NCBI GenBank assembly: GCA_036877525.1
Contig: JAZGTH010000007.1
Coordinates: 13,371,001 to 13,435,000, forward strand
Direction of reading: 5' to 3'
From: Chromobotia macracanthus
Lineage: Eukaryota; Chordata; Actinopteri; Cypriniformes; Botiidae
Length of the DNA: 64,000 nt
Part shown: positions 10,860 through 22,260 of the stretch, one piece after another
Layout of the letters: each line of letters opens with the position of its first letter
How positions within the stretch are numbered: position 1 is the stretch's first letter
The notes under the pieces: model-generated
Databases searched by the model: none
What the model was told of the DNA's origin: nothing
What the model saw: the letters and a program-made list of their open reading frames with translations, nothing else
Program-made: the position numbers and the translations under genes

Positions 10860-11345
10860 CAAGTACAAACTCATGTAAATCTTCAGTTTGCTACCCATCT
10901 TAAATTGGTGGGTTTAAGGGATTCCCAGTTGAAGCAAAGGATCGGCAAGGAAAGCAAAGGAACTCTGAGCTCCAGAGATATGTAAAGAATCTCAGGCAGG
11001 AATTTTAAAGGCTACAAATTAGACTCAACATTAGTCCTCTTCTTCCACATAGCTTGTGGAATGAGAACAGAGCAGAATAAATAAGATGGAGGGGCTTCTT
11101 TCTGCACTTAGAAGATGACATTAATCCTTTTATGTACAATGACAGCTAACAGGGCTTGGCTTCCTCCCCTGGCGCTTGTGTAAAGCCAGGAGATTTCCTG
11201 ACACGAGTCTATTACTGTTAACGCCTGACGGAGAACCTGCCCAAATGCAGGAGAACACGTTCTACAAGATACATTCACCAGTAATTATGTTCACGCATCG
11301 TGGGGTCACATGACTGCAGAGGTCACAGAGATCGGCCTGGTGAGG
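10860..11345. other. candidate conserved noncoding block
   Basis: Complex repeat-free sequence with GACATTAATCCTTTTA (TAATCC, an OTX/PITX-type core) near 11116 and AGCCCTGT-like and CpG-bearing segments to the right. No plausible exon. Confidence 0.4.
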
Positions 11346-12039
11346 TTTTACTTCTGCCAGTATAATGGCGAAATTATCAAAAACTATAATTATGAAGATT
11401 ATACCAGTATTGTCACCCATAATACAAAGACGAGGAGGTGATCATAATGTATGAGCTCAAGGATTATATTTCTGTTGTGGCAACAGCACAATGTTCAATT
11501 AACAATATCATTAATTAATAATTATTACATTCATAAAGAATTTAATTGTGCATTAAATGGTGTGTATATAAGGGTGACAGAAGAACATCTTAAAGCAGTT
11601 TTGGATGTCAGCTGTTCTAGCAAAAAAAAAACTGTTTTAAACAGTTTAAGAACTGCATAGCAACACTCTGGAGACCAACCTTAATACTTTACCATAGTGG
11701 TAATAAGTTTATTAGACAATACCAGTGCCTTGTGATAATATTGCTTTGTAGATTCTTTTAGTAAATATCAGTTAACCACTAATATGTAAATTAAAATGAA
11801 ATCTTTCATTTAATACATTTACATTTTTAAAATTTTTAAAAATCCTTTAAATAGTTTTTTTAAATGTTTTCAGAAATTCAACTATAAATCAGTGAAATAT
11901 ATATTTTTTCCGTTTTTTCTTTCTCTTTCTGTTTGTATCTGTTATAAGGTTTTATTCTGAATACATTTTAATCTCTAACACAAAACAAATTTAATTGATG
12001 GAACAACACAGTCTCTCCCCGTCTCTCTCTGTGGGGATG
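11346..12039. other. AT-rich unique sequence
   Basis: Contains an A9 run and a small inverted repeat AAACTGTTTTAAACAGTTT near 11630. Strongly AT-rich 11760-12000. No gene. Confidence 0.5.
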
Positions 12040-12370
12040 TGCCTCTGAAGTATTTGGATAAAGCTTGTTGAAGTGTGTTTTTGCTGTGATCTCAGCTCAG
12101 TGCTGTTTGATGAACATTTTAACCTACTTAGTGCAATTAGTGCTTCATTAGAAAGGCTAACTAACTATCACTTCTCTCCATAATGATTTGCAACAGTGTG
12201 CACATTACAGAAGATAATCAATGCCTGGTGTTCAGTGCTCCAGCGCAGCCCATGTCTGGATAAAGCGTCTGATAACTCCACTGCAGTGGAGGAGCGTTTA
12301 ATTGCAGACCGTTTCTCCCGGCTCCAGATTTCTTCCCTAATGAAGTGTCATCCCAAAGAAGAAGAAGAAA
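12040..12370. other. candidate conserved noncoding block
   Basis: Repeat-free, with GTGCAATTAGTGCTTCATTA near 12131, GAAGATAATCAATGCC and GTTTAATTGCAGACC, plus CpGs in CCAGCGCAGCCC. The 78-codon frame here ends in a low-complexity lysine/glutamate run and is not credible. Confidence 0.45.
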
Positions 12371-12663
12371 AAGCTGTATTGATTTTTTTCAGCAGTCAGT
12401 CTTCACCACAAATATGTAATTATCCATTTTAGATGTGGCAGGGGGATGAGTGTAATCTATAGCAGCTAGCCTTTGAGCTACACTGACAGACCTGTATAGT
12501 GCTTTTACCCTTTTCAAAATATGTGAATCTCTGATGAATGAACTTTACACAAAATGTTGTTCTGTTCTGGAGTGCTCATGATAAAAACTGTAGTTCTACA
12601 GATGTCTGCCTCTGGCTTTCCAAAGACAGGCAGCTTTAGATACCACACATACATGCACACACT

Positions 12664-13470
12664 CTAAAAGGCACAATATGTAAGACTGTTGTATTAAAGT
12701 ATGCAAAAAACACGTGTGCAGTGTTATATATTTTGTTCAATTACATACTTTATCACAATTGTTTCCAAGTATTTGTAAATCCAGAGAAAATCGCAGTTTT
12801 AATTAGTGCACCCTCCCTTGTCACTTGTTGCCTGTCAATGATGTAATATCCGCGTTATGCCTGATTTCTGCTTATGCTTCCACAGAAACCATGGCAACAC
12901 AAATTGACAAATGTGAAGGTAGTGGTTGTACTGCACACCACTGCGTTGTTGTTTCGTTCACTCACTATGGATCACGATTATTTATGACCAGAAGGTTATT
13001 TGTGAGTAATGCTAATGTAAATATACAGTTAATATTGCACTTGGTTTGTACTTCAGTAATTAACTATCACATCTTTAGCAGTGTAATTAAATACAGTATG
13101 TGTTTACAGTATTTGTCTTTTTGCAAATATGGCATGTTAAAATGTATTTTAAGTGCAAATGTTTTGACTATGCAAAACTGCGTAGCGTTAACTATTTGAC
13201 ATATACAGTCACATATCAGTAATAATTTAGAACTTAAACTTTATGCTCCTTGCAGCTAATTCAATTAGAATGACATAACATAATGTGATCAAACATACAG
13301 GTAATAAAAAACAATTCATTACCTCATCCGTGATCATGATTCATGCATTTCCTGTATTGATTTCTCTGGTCACTGGATGAAGTCGACATCTGCCATCTGT
13401 CGCTCCTTCATAGCGTCATTTTAAAAATGCGACCTCTAGTGGCGAAAATAAAAAATAAACGATGTTGGCA
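12664..13470. repeat. interspersed repeat, probably a non-autonomous element
   Basis: The left end AAAGGCACAATATGTAAGAC and the right-side GCGACCTCTAGTGGCGAAAA are recalled ends of a common teleost repeat family. Between them lie TGATGTAATATCCGCG and AT-rich filler. A 124-codon frame (12825-13199) inside it has no transposase features. End points approximate. Confidence 0.5.
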
Positions 13471-13776
13471 AACTGTTGTGTTTCCGTAATGGGATGTATT
13501 TCTGTGTGAAACAGTGTGTTGAGTGAAATAAATGTGGGGCAGGGCATCAGAATACGAAGAAAATTGACTGGCAGCTGGTGGCTAAAAATAAGAGGACTTG
13601 ATTGAAGGATTTTAGCACACAAAAGCAGCAATAACTGTGCTGCTAATAAAAGTGCACCAGTAACACATTCAACTCTATATTCTTTTTCTAAAAGAAATGA
13701 CCCCGTCTTTCTCTCACACACGCTCCACACATTTCCCCAGACTTCACAGTGGAAGCTTCCTTCTCTGAAACTTTTG

Positions 13777-13786
13777 CCTCTCTTCC

Positions 13787-13833
<47 letters not shown>
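13777..13833. repeat. interrupted (CT)n microsatellite
   Basis: About 57 bases of CT with CC and TTT interruptions. On the minus strand it encodes the arginine/glutamate run of a spurious 167-codon frame (13416-13919). Confidence 0.95.
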
Positions 13834-13834
<1 letters not shown>

Positions 13835-13849
13835 ACTCATTCGTCTCCC

Positions 13850-14150
13850 TCACTGTCTGAAAGGCAGTGATGGGCGAGCGAACCTTAAGCCTACCCCATG
13901 CTGTGCTGCCCTTCACCATAATAAAAAGCCATTACCTTGACCGCTGACATGCGCTGGCTGGAAAGGCTGGGCCTGATATTTATCGATGAAACTCTGAGCT
14001 CCCAATCTGCAGCACTGAGTGGATATCATACAGCTGTCAGAGCCGACAGACCTCAGAACAGTGACAGCCCTCAACATGGCCCATCTATAATTTATGAACT
14101 ACACTGAAAACAAGCATCAAACAACAGAGTTGCTCTGTGGTCCTGGGGAT
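13850..14150. other. candidate conserved noncoding block
   Basis: GC-richer, CpG-bearing sequence with GCCATTACCTTGACCGCTGA near 13928, GATATTTATCGATGAAAC near 13976 and two TGTCAGAG-type cores near 14035. No repeat or exon seen. Confidence 0.45.
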
Positions 14151-14839
14151 TAACTTCTCTAGCGCTGAAGAGCAGCACACACGTGTGCCGGGGGGTGAAG
14201 GACTGGTTTGATATTGGGTGAATGAGAACAATAGCATGTGTTAAATATTCAACCCGTGTTGATTCTCCAGAGGCTGTTGGGGTGAATACTATAACAGCAG
14301 TATTTACAGGGGAAGAAAGTAATGAAAGAGAGAGAACAAAGGCTTCACCTTTTCTCATCACCTATATGGGACAGATATTTTCTACTTGCACTTATGTTGT
14401 TCATTTACTTTAATGACAACACATGACTAGAAAAAGCTAATTAAATAACTGACTTCAGCTTAAACAGAAAGGACAGACTCTTGCTAAATTCCAGTTTCTG
14501 TCCATCTTATATAGAACGTCAGGTTGACATCAACACATTTGAATTCAACACAAAATTATGTCAAAGACATCCAGATGATGAATTGTTTGATTGATTGTAG
14601 AAGTATGCATCCACACGTTTTGGGCTAATAATAATAAATAATATTTGCATATTTATACTGTAAACATTTTTATTTTGCTCGCTGCCTTAATTTTTTTAAT
14701 TTAATCAAATTAGCACCTAAAACTGACTCAAACTGCCCTAAAACCTCCATTAACACAGTTCCACTGTCTATATCCTGTCATGCTTGCAGTCATGGAAACA
14801 CAACACAACTGATGGTGGACACAGAGTGAGCTGTTAATG
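14151..14839. other. unique sequence, AT-rich to the right
   Basis: Short divergent frames near 14092-14413 lack domains. 14620-14720 is very AT-rich. Nothing recognised. Confidence 0.45.
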
Positions 14840-14990
14840 TTGTTATGTTAATGGAAGGTTGGGTGTGAATATACAGTAATTAATGTGAAACAGATGTTTC
14901 CTGCGTCCTCATGACAAATATGTCTGGCCAGGCCAATTACATGCCATTAATCTATTACTAAGATGGTGTTCATGATGGTAGTTCTTTCAT
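14840..14990. other. short candidate conserved noncoding block
   Basis: CAGTAATTAATGTG near 14874 and GCCAATTACATGCCATTAAT near 14932 form a tight group of TAAT cores in repeat-free sequence. Confidence 0.35.
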
Positions 14991-15208
14991 TGTGATGTGT
15001 TGAGTTTAATTTACCCCAAATGAAAATTTAAAAACATTCAGCTTAACATCTCATGCATGTGTGAAACAAAAAATGTTTATTTTTGCAGAAATAAATATTT
15101 AACTTTTGAAAGCATGTTTACTGATATGATTGCTAAAAATGACCAGCATCTGGAGTTGTGATGACAAATATGGTTTTTAAAATGTACAACTTTCACACAT
15201 AATTATTA

Positions 15209-15673
15209 TTAACTACGTCTGCAATCCTCAACTTTTGCCTCTCTTTCAATATCTCTCTTTGAAACAAATAAAATGTGGGTTGTGCTTCGGTACTGCTGCT
15301 CAGCACGGTTAGGCATCTTATGATTAGCTACCTACTGAGCCACTGAAATGTGCTTCCTGTTAAGCTGTCTCGTTTTGACTGCAGGCTCTCCACATACACT
15401 TTGAGGTTTCATGGTTTTGACAACAGGTGATTTCTTCAGATGTCAGCACCGATTGTTGTTTAGAAGTTTCCAGCTAGATGTTCTAAACAACTGCTGTAAA
15501 AACAAGCTACAAGCATCCTCAGCATCTACACATGTGATATAGTAGCTGGTCTTCGTTCTGTTTCCTGATGTAAGCACAAACACCAATGAAGTCAAACTGA
15601 TATTTCCCTCATAATCATAAAATCATTATTTTGTTCATTTTTAACCAGCAAGAGTTATGGATTGCAGCTTTAA
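15209..15673. mobile_element. non-autonomous DNA element (TIR-bounded)
   Basis: The left end has CTGCAATCCTCAAC and the right end, on the opposite strand, reads TTAAAGCTGCAATCCATAAC, giving an imperfect terminal inverted repeat. The 465-bp interior has no frame. The right-end sequence GGATTGCAGCTTTAA is familiar from cyprinid repeats. Superfamily not assigned. Confidence 0.5.
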
Positions 15674-16389
15674 CATAGAAATGACTTTAAACATAAAGTA
15701 AACTTTAAGTACTAAAAGTAACACAAGTTTTTGCTGTTTGTTAATAAGTTACTGATGAACGTAATTATAAAGCGCTACGGTTTTCTTCTTGATAGAATAA
15801 AGTTTAGTGACATAATGCTAACCGTGTCCATAAGCATCTCAGAGATGAATATTAAGATTTTTATTTGTCCGCATTACATAAGCAGCATGAGAATTGTCTG
15901 TAGTTTTAGATGTTGCTGACAGCGACTTTAACATCAGAGCTCACAAAATACACTGAGACCTTATACAGATCATCTTATACTCAATATTGTCCAGTACTTT
16001 TGAGTTCATTTAAGGTTTATTTAAAATCATAATTTATGATTTTGATTAAAACTGCTACAGTAGCTAGACACTAACAGGCAAATGTACTTATTTCTGAATA
16101 CAATGTTCAGACAACTTAAAATCCCCTTCCCCCTCATTATTCACTCTTTTATGACAGATCTTGAACAACTTTTAGCTTGACAAAGGAATGTTTCCTCTGT
16201 TAAATGCTCTGCTTCAGATCTGACTGGGAACATTTTGACGTGTGTGATCGATACATGAATGAAATGAATGTCTGTGATGAAATTCAGGGATGTTTACGGA
16301 AGCTTCATTCAGCATCAGTGATCAGGAGGGCGTTAGTCTGACGTTTGGAGACATTTGGAAAGCAGTGTAACCCCACAGAGGAGTAAGAC
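15674..16389. other. unique sequence with possible element end
   Basis: The segment around 15745-15935 ends in GTTGCTGACAGCGACTTTAA, resembling the right end of the previous element, and may be a second degraded copy (low confidence). The rest is AT-rich and featureless. Confidence 0.4.
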
Positions 16390-16830
16390 GCCTCCTCACC
16401 TTTTTCACGCGTTTTTTCATCCTGAGATAAATTATTCCAAGTCTCTCCAAGTCATTACGCATTTATTTTGATCTTGCTTCATAATTCACAGACTGCCGCA
16501 CAATGTATTTTCTCAAAATGCAGGTAATTCTTTGATGCAGAGCAAAGTTATGATACCGCTGTGACAGTGTAATACTGACATGTCAAAATCCATTAAAACT
16601 GCTCAATGCCCCGCTTTTATTTTTAGATCCAATTGAGATTTCAGTGATCTTGGAAAATATGCAGAGTTCTGTGTTTACTTCACCTTTTGGAAAGGATGTG
16701 TTATTGTCCCAATTAATTTGTTATTCCTGTCACCGCAGGCACGCGCGTCACAGCCGTCATCTGCGTGGCGTTTCATTTCAGAGTAACTCCTTCATAACGG
16801 GACGGCATCTTACTGAGGCCTGTTAGTGTA
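16390..16830. other. candidate conserved noncoding block
   Basis: Repeat-free, with CAAGTCATTACGCATTTATT near 16447 and CCCAATTAATTTG near 16709. A CpG-dense end (CACGCGCGTCACAGCCGTC) follows near 16741. A 60-codon frame here has no domain. Enhancer candidate with a small CpG cluster. Confidence 0.45.
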
Positions 16831-16869
16831 AGTAAACGCTGATGTGATGGCTCATCAGTGTGATGTATG

Positions 16870-17046
16870 AGAAATCACAAACGCGTTTGCTTTTCTCACA
16901 GATCACACGGCTTTGAAACGCGTTTAGTCGGAGCGCTTGTTTTGATGCTCATCATGAAGACATCATCTGAACATTCAGCTCTGTGAAATGTGTGCTTTTC
17001 CTCAGAGCTGATCAGAGTGTGATCTTGATCAGAGAGAGTATTTAAG
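16870..17046 (+). promoter_or_regulatory. promoter-like motif cluster
   Basis: Two AAACGCGTTT palindromes (16879-16888, 16916-16925), two TGATCAGAG direct repeats (17009-17017, 17026-17034) and a TATA-like TATTTAAG at 17039-17046 line up in this order. The arrangement resembles a TATA promoter firing to the right near 17070, but no splice donor, frame or known exon follows. Could be a noncoding RNA start or chance. Confidence 0.25.
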
Positions 17047-17799
17047 GCCTGGGATAGTGAAGCACTTCATATCAGCACATCTGAAACGGATCATTCAGGA
17101 AATACTCCTTTAAACAACACTTTATAATTCTGAATCTGATTTGGAGCCTGTTTATTTGTATGAATTTGTAGACTAAGACATAAATCACTAAAACTAAGAA
17201 TTACTGGGGCGAAAACAGATCTTCCAAAAACCTACGAATGAGACTTTGTGTGTTGGTTTAAACATTGATTTATTTTGTGAATGTTTTGTATCAAACTGAC
17301 AATTGGTAATATCATCACATGTTTAAAATATATATTCAAAGATATACTACCTTTAAAAATCCGGATGTTCAGCTGTGCTCAGCTGTGTATCAGTACAGCA
17401 GTATGTTTCATAAATGTCTGTCCTAGCAGGGTGTCACATTTACTGGTGTAATCTCTGACATTCAGCTTTAAAACAATGCTACACAATTTACACTCGTCAG
17501 CAAATTTTCAAAAGCAAGAAAAAGGTGAACAAATAAATACAAACAAACAGAGAAAGACAGAATGTTTTTAATATTATAGTTTGGTTGAGCAAAAATGGCA
17601 GAGCACAGAAATATTTATGATAGATTGTAAAGACACCACAAAACCATCTGTACAAAAGCAATAACAGTACTTACAAAGCACTGCTAAACAGTTGGTTACA
17701 AATGTGTTTTACAAATGTGTTTTAACTGTCAGGGTTTTTTACACTACAAGGTCTTTCTAAAAGGCACAAGCCAACAAAAATAGCATGTATCTGTTCAGG
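17047..17799. other. unique AT-rich sequence with small duplication
   Basis: A 13-bp unit ACAAATGTGTTTT is directly duplicated at 17698-17723. No gene or known repeat otherwise. Confidence 0.5.
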
Positions 17800-18490
17800 G
17801 AGCTAGAGAGATGGAAAATAGAGTGAAGGAGAGAAGGAGAAAAGCAACTGCTGCAGCCTACAAGGATTTCTGTGTGCTCTTATGGTTCATCATTATTAAA
17901 TGTCTCTTGTTAGATGGGAGAGGCGCTTTATCAAAACCAGCCATTCATCAGGAGCCGGCAGACAGCTCTCATCTGACCTCTGCTGCAATAATACCGCATC
18001 AACTAGGCCAACTACCCAGTTTAGCGGCAGAGCAGAGAGCAGAGACCGGAGGGAAGATTAAGTGCACTGCTTTGGCTGTCTGCTCCCACGGGTTCTCATG
18101 CCTGATGTTGTATTGATTGCAAAAGTTTACCAGTAAGTATCACAAACAACAATAGCCAGGTCAACGTTCACAGAGGCCTGAATGCTTATTCCCTGATGGG
18201 AGAGGAGCCAGTGGAGATCTCTGGGCTAAAGCTGAGCTATCATCGGCTTGAGAGGGCTGGCCATGCTGGACCACTCCTCCTGACATTTAGGAAAGCGATA
18301 TGTCAAAGCCAAGAGGAAAGAAAGAGGGAAGAAAAAGGGAGAAGAAAGAGGGGCTGCGGGATAATTATAAGCCTTTGCATTATAAAAGCCTCCATCGACA
18401 AACTGTCCTCCACATCTGCTTATCACGCGGGCCTGTTAGCAGTTCTCAGTACCTCTCTATCCATTTAATTACCCCCAAATCTGTTTCTTA
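17800..18490. other. candidate conserved noncoding block
   Basis: One of the longest repeat-free stretches in the left third. It has CATCATTATTAAATG near 17889, CATTATAAAAGCCTCC near 18378 and CCATTTAATTACCCCC near 18461. A purine tract at 18308-18352 separates two halves. Overlapping 66-101 codon frames on both strands have no domain and conflict with each other. Candidate enhancer pair. Confidence 0.5.
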
Positions 18491-18739
18491 CTCTTATATA
18501 TGAAACATGCTCTATGTGCCATAGTGTGAGTCGCCATGCAGACTTCCTGGACAGTAAATCAAATTTATTTATTATAAACTAGTCAATACAACAAACATGG
18601 TTTTTGCTCCACCTTCAATTAATATGGGATTGTTTTATTGTTCAAACACAATACTGTAAAGTAACAGCACACGTCATTTCTCAGCATGATTTGAGGAGTC
18701 ATTGATGTCTGTGCCTGTTTAAGGGGTGCTAAAGTGTGC

Positions 18740-18990
18740 GATCACTATAAGCAGAATCTGAGCTGATCTGAGATTGGATTGTCGGGGCTGGACTGAGTGA
18801 TGAGTGAGTGACTCCTTGGCCTCTGCGCCAAGGCCACCTCACATCGCTTCATCACACCATCCGCACGTGTCATCACGAAGAGACTGCTGCCTGCGCGTGT
18901 CATCATCTGGGGACAGCGACTGGATCTGTGGGTGTAATCATGTGATTTGATGGTGTGACAGCGTAATGACACACATAGCTATCTGCTCTC
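18740..18990. other. candidate conserved noncoding block
   Basis: CpG-containing, repeat-free. CGTGTCATCA occurs twice (near 18865 and 18896), and a 7-bp stem CCTTGGC/GCCAAGG sits at 18814-18833. E-box CACGTG overlaps the first copy. No exon seen. Confidence 0.4.
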
Positions 18991-19450
18991 TCAGGTGGAA
19001 TTGAGATTTATGGCCGTGAAGAGAGATGCTCTTTGGTTTTATTTCTTTTAATGAGCTGCATTAATGGTAATTACACCACTTAAAAGTTTAAGTCTGTTGC
19101 ATTGTCTGCCTTATTTTATTTGGTTCCTTTATAACTGTTTTTGTTTCTTTGATCTAGAGTGTTTAGGATGCTTGAATATGGACAAAATGAAAAAAAGGTT
19201 TGGATTGGGTGTGGCTTTTTTAAAAATAAACCCTCTACACTCATAGGATCACAACATAATACTGTAGTTTCTTTAAAGAGCTTTCATTGGTGTTTTAAAC
19301 ATTTTTTGTCTTGCTAAGATGTCATTTTATATATCATGAAAACAGAGAATTAAATATTTGTTACACACTTTTTAAATGATCTGGAAAATGTCAGTTAGAC
19401 TGAAAATAACAGGCAGTAAAAATATTAAGTGACATTTACCTTAATTTTTT
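18991..19450. other. unique AT-rich sequence
   Basis: Leads into the minisatellite. No features recognised. Confidence 0.45.
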
Positions 19451-20797
19451 GTGTAGTTAGATCTGTAGAAGCGTCCTTCAGTCCTCAGCTGTGGTGTTCA
19501 GTCAGTATTGTGTAGTTAGGTCTGTAGAAGCGTCCTTCAGTCTTCAGCTGTGGTGTTCAGTCAGTATTGTGTAGTTAGGTCTGTAGAAGCGTCCTTCAGT
19601 CTTCAGCTGTGGTGTTCAGTCAGTATTGTGTAGTTAGGTCTGTAGAAGCGTCCTTCAGTCCTCAGCTGTGGTGTTCAGTCAGTATTGTGTAGTTAGGTCT
19701 GTAGAAGCGTCCTTCAGTCTTCAGCTGTGGTGTTCAGTCAGTATTGTGTAGTTAGGTCTGTAGAAGCGTCCTTCAGTCTTCAGCTGTGGTGTTCAGTCAG
19801 TATTGTGTAGTTAGGTCTGTAGAAGCGTCCTTCAGTCTTCAGCTGTGGTGTTCAGTCAGTATTGTGTAGTTAGGTCTGTAGAAGCGTCCTTCAGTCTTCA
19901 GCTGTGGTGTTCAGTCAGTATTGTGTAGTTAGGTCTGTAGAAGCGTCCTTCAGTCTTCAGCTGTGGTGTTCAGTCAGTATTGTGTAGTTAGGTCTGTAGA
20001 AGCGTCCTTCAGTCTTCAGCTGTGGTGTTCAGTCAGTATTGTGTAGTTAGATCTGTAGAGGCGTCCTTCAGTCTTCAGCTGTGGTGTTCAGTCAGTATTG
20101 TGTAGTTAGGTCTGTAGAAGCGTCCTTCAGTCTTCAGCTGTGGTGTTCAGTCAGTATTGTGTAGTTAGGTCTGTAGAAGCGTCCTTCAGTCTTCAGCTGT
20201 GGTGTTCAGTCAGTATTGTGTAGTTAGGTCTGTAGAAGCGTCCTTCAGTCTTCAGCTGTGGTGTTCAGTCAGTATTGTGTAGTTAGGTCTGTAGAAGCGT
20301 CCTTCAGTCCTCAGCTGTGGTGTTCAGTCAGTATTGTGTAGTTAGGTCTGTAGAAGCGTCCTTCAGTCCTCAGCTGTGGTGTTCAGTCAGTATTGTGTAG
20401 TTAGGTCTGTAGAAGCGTCCTTCAGTCCTCAGCTGTGGTGTTCAGTCAGTATTGTGTAGTTAGGTCTGTAGAAGCGTCCTTCAGTCCTCAGCTGTGGTGT
20501 TCAGTCAGTATTGTGTAGTTAGGTCTGTAGAAGCGTCCTTCAGTCCTCAGCTGTGGTGTTCAGTCAGTATTGTGTAGTTAGGTCTGTAGAAGCGTCCTTC
20601 AGTCCTCAGCTGTGGTGTTCAGTCAGTATTGTGTAGTTAGGTCTGTAGAAGCGTCCTTCAGTCTTCAGCTGTGGTGTTCAGTCAGTATTGTGTAGTTAGG
20701 TCTGTAGAAGCGTCCTTCAGTCTTCAGCTGTGGTGTTCAGTCAGTATTGTGTAGTTAGGTCTGTAGAAGCGTCCTTCAGTCTTCAGCTGTGGTGTTC
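19451..20797. repeat. 59-bp minisatellite, about 22.8 copies
   Basis: Each 60-base line shifts by one base, giving a 59-bp period over 1,347 bp. Units are almost identical. The main variable base is C or T in AGTCC/AGTCT before TCAGCTG. Copies 1, 4 and 15-20 carry C and the others carry T. Copies 1 and 11 share AGATCTG instead of AGGTCTG. Each unit contains CAGCTGTGGT, an E-box overlapping a RUNX-type TGTGGT, and one CpG (AAGCGTCC). The period is not a multiple of three and no frame crosses it. Block-wise variants suggest recent unequal exchange or conversion. Confidence 0.97.
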
Positions 20798-21200
20798 TGT
20801 AGCCCACACAGCAAGCAGCTCAGCAAGAGGCCTTAGGCACCAATGGAATTAATTACACTCAAAAGCATTTCTGTTTGTAATTCACACAGCAGATTTATCA
20901 CTGGCTCTTTAATGTGCCTCATCTGAGTCAATCCAAACTAGCTGACTGCCCGGGGGCAAATAGCTTCTGCCCTTCCAGTGCCGTGTGTGTAATGTGTAAA
21001 ATGGCCAACTCATACATGCTGGAGGCTAGCCTAAATCCAGGGTTGAGGGGTGGAGAAGGCTAACAATGCCCCCAGCAAATTCAACATCTAAGCCAAGGAC
21101 CACCCTTCACACACACACAGCTCCTGCTGGCACTGGGGCTCAGATTCACTCATGACGCTGGTAAATCTGTCATTTTGATGATGATAATTCTTCATAGGCT
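20798..21200. other. candidate conserved noncoding block abutting the minisatellite
   Basis: Starts directly where the tandem array breaks off. Repeat-free, with GGAATTAATTACACTC near 20845, TGACTGCCCGGGGGCAAATA near 20943 and GATGATGATAATTC near 21177. No exon. Candidate enhancer. Confidence 0.45.
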
Positions 21201-21569
21201 TGAATAGGGTGTCACTTACTATTTGCTGTAACTGCAGTTATGTCTTTACTGAACAGAGCTACTCTTGCTAAACACAGAAAGCAAAACTGACATCTTTGAT
21301 TTAAAAAAGTGACAGAATGTAAAAAATAGAAAACAAACTTAATATTATTTCAGTCCTACTTAAAATATAGTACTAAAAATAAAAATAACAGTTTATTATA
21401 TTTTAATAGTATTTTTAAATAATATTCTGTATTTTAGCATTAGTGTAGATATTGGCTGGGTAATTACAATTTTGGAGGAATAAAGAGTTTTTAAAGGGAC
21501 AGTGTACATAACCATTTATATATGAATATTGTTCAAAGAATCTAAAGAGTGTAATTGCAAAGGTTTCTT
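21201..21569. other. AT-rich unique sequence
   Basis: No gene or repeat recognised. Long A/T runs near 21300-21430. Confidence 0.45.
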
Positions 21570-21733
21570 TTTAATAAATTTACAGATATTTCTAAAATTC
21601 TGTTTTCACTTTGTCATTATGAGTACTGAGTGTAGATTAATGAGAAAAATGAATTTAAACAATTGTAGTATCAGGCTGCAACTTAACAAAACTAAGACAA
21701 GTTAAAGGGGTCTGAATACATTCTGAATGTACT
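21570..21733. mobile_element. Tc1/mariner-like terminal remnant
   Basis: TTTTCACTTTGTCATTATGA near 21603, GAGTGTAGATTAATGAGAAA near 21628 and the end GGGGTCTGAATACATTCTGA near 21707 match, from memory, the terminal region of widespread fish Tc1-like elements. Only this end is present and no transposase frame is seen. Truncated and diverged. Confidence 0.6.
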
Positions 21734-21879
21734 TTATATAATTATACCATTTTACTTAGCGATTGCTATCAGGATGTGAAGAAACTTTCAATCAGCAAAA
21801 CAAAAAAATGTTTCTGAAAAAATGACCTACCATGCTTTTAAAGGATGCAGAAGTTTAAACACTCACTGAAGGACACAGT

Positions 21880-22260
21880 GGCTCAGAGGGACTGGCCCCA
21901 TGTGATATTGTCATGCAAGCATCGCTGTACGTAATAATGTGGCCTTTAATGATGGAATGATAGACCTGCCAAACAGTAGCTGTCCTCCCTCCCTCACATA
22001 CAAACACACACACCCACACACAGACACCAGCAGGGACACATTAGCATATCTTGCTCATTTCTCAGATGCCTTTAACATAATCCATATTTGTTGGGTAAAG
22101 TCCAACCGTGAGCCCACTCCTGTGGGTGTGTGCTGCTATGACAGTCTTCAAAGGCGGCTCTGCCTGCAGCATAACACATGCTTGACCAGCTAAGCAATTC
22201 AGAAATGCAAATGGCAGGGCAGTCTCCTCTCTGCCTTCAGCTCTCAGGGACAAATCCCTT
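21880..22260. other. candidate conserved noncoding block
   Basis: GTACGTAATAATGTGGCC near 21928 and GCCTTTAATGATGG near 21942, then a CA-rich interruption (21996-22027) and CACATTAGCATATCTTGC near 22037. Short frames on both strands are not convincing. Confidence 0.35.

Noticed and set aside
12825..13199. 124-codon frame as a transposase fragment
   Set aside because: It lies in an interspersed repeat but shows no catalytic or DNA-binding motif; the repeat is probably non-autonomous.
13416..13919. 167-codon minus-strand frame
   Set aside because: Its middle is an arginine/glutamate run encoded by the CT microsatellite; the rest spans a candidate noncoding block and shows no domain.
19451..20797. 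CRISPR-like array
   Set aside because: Head-to-tail identical units without variable spacers, in a vertebrate context: a minisatellite.
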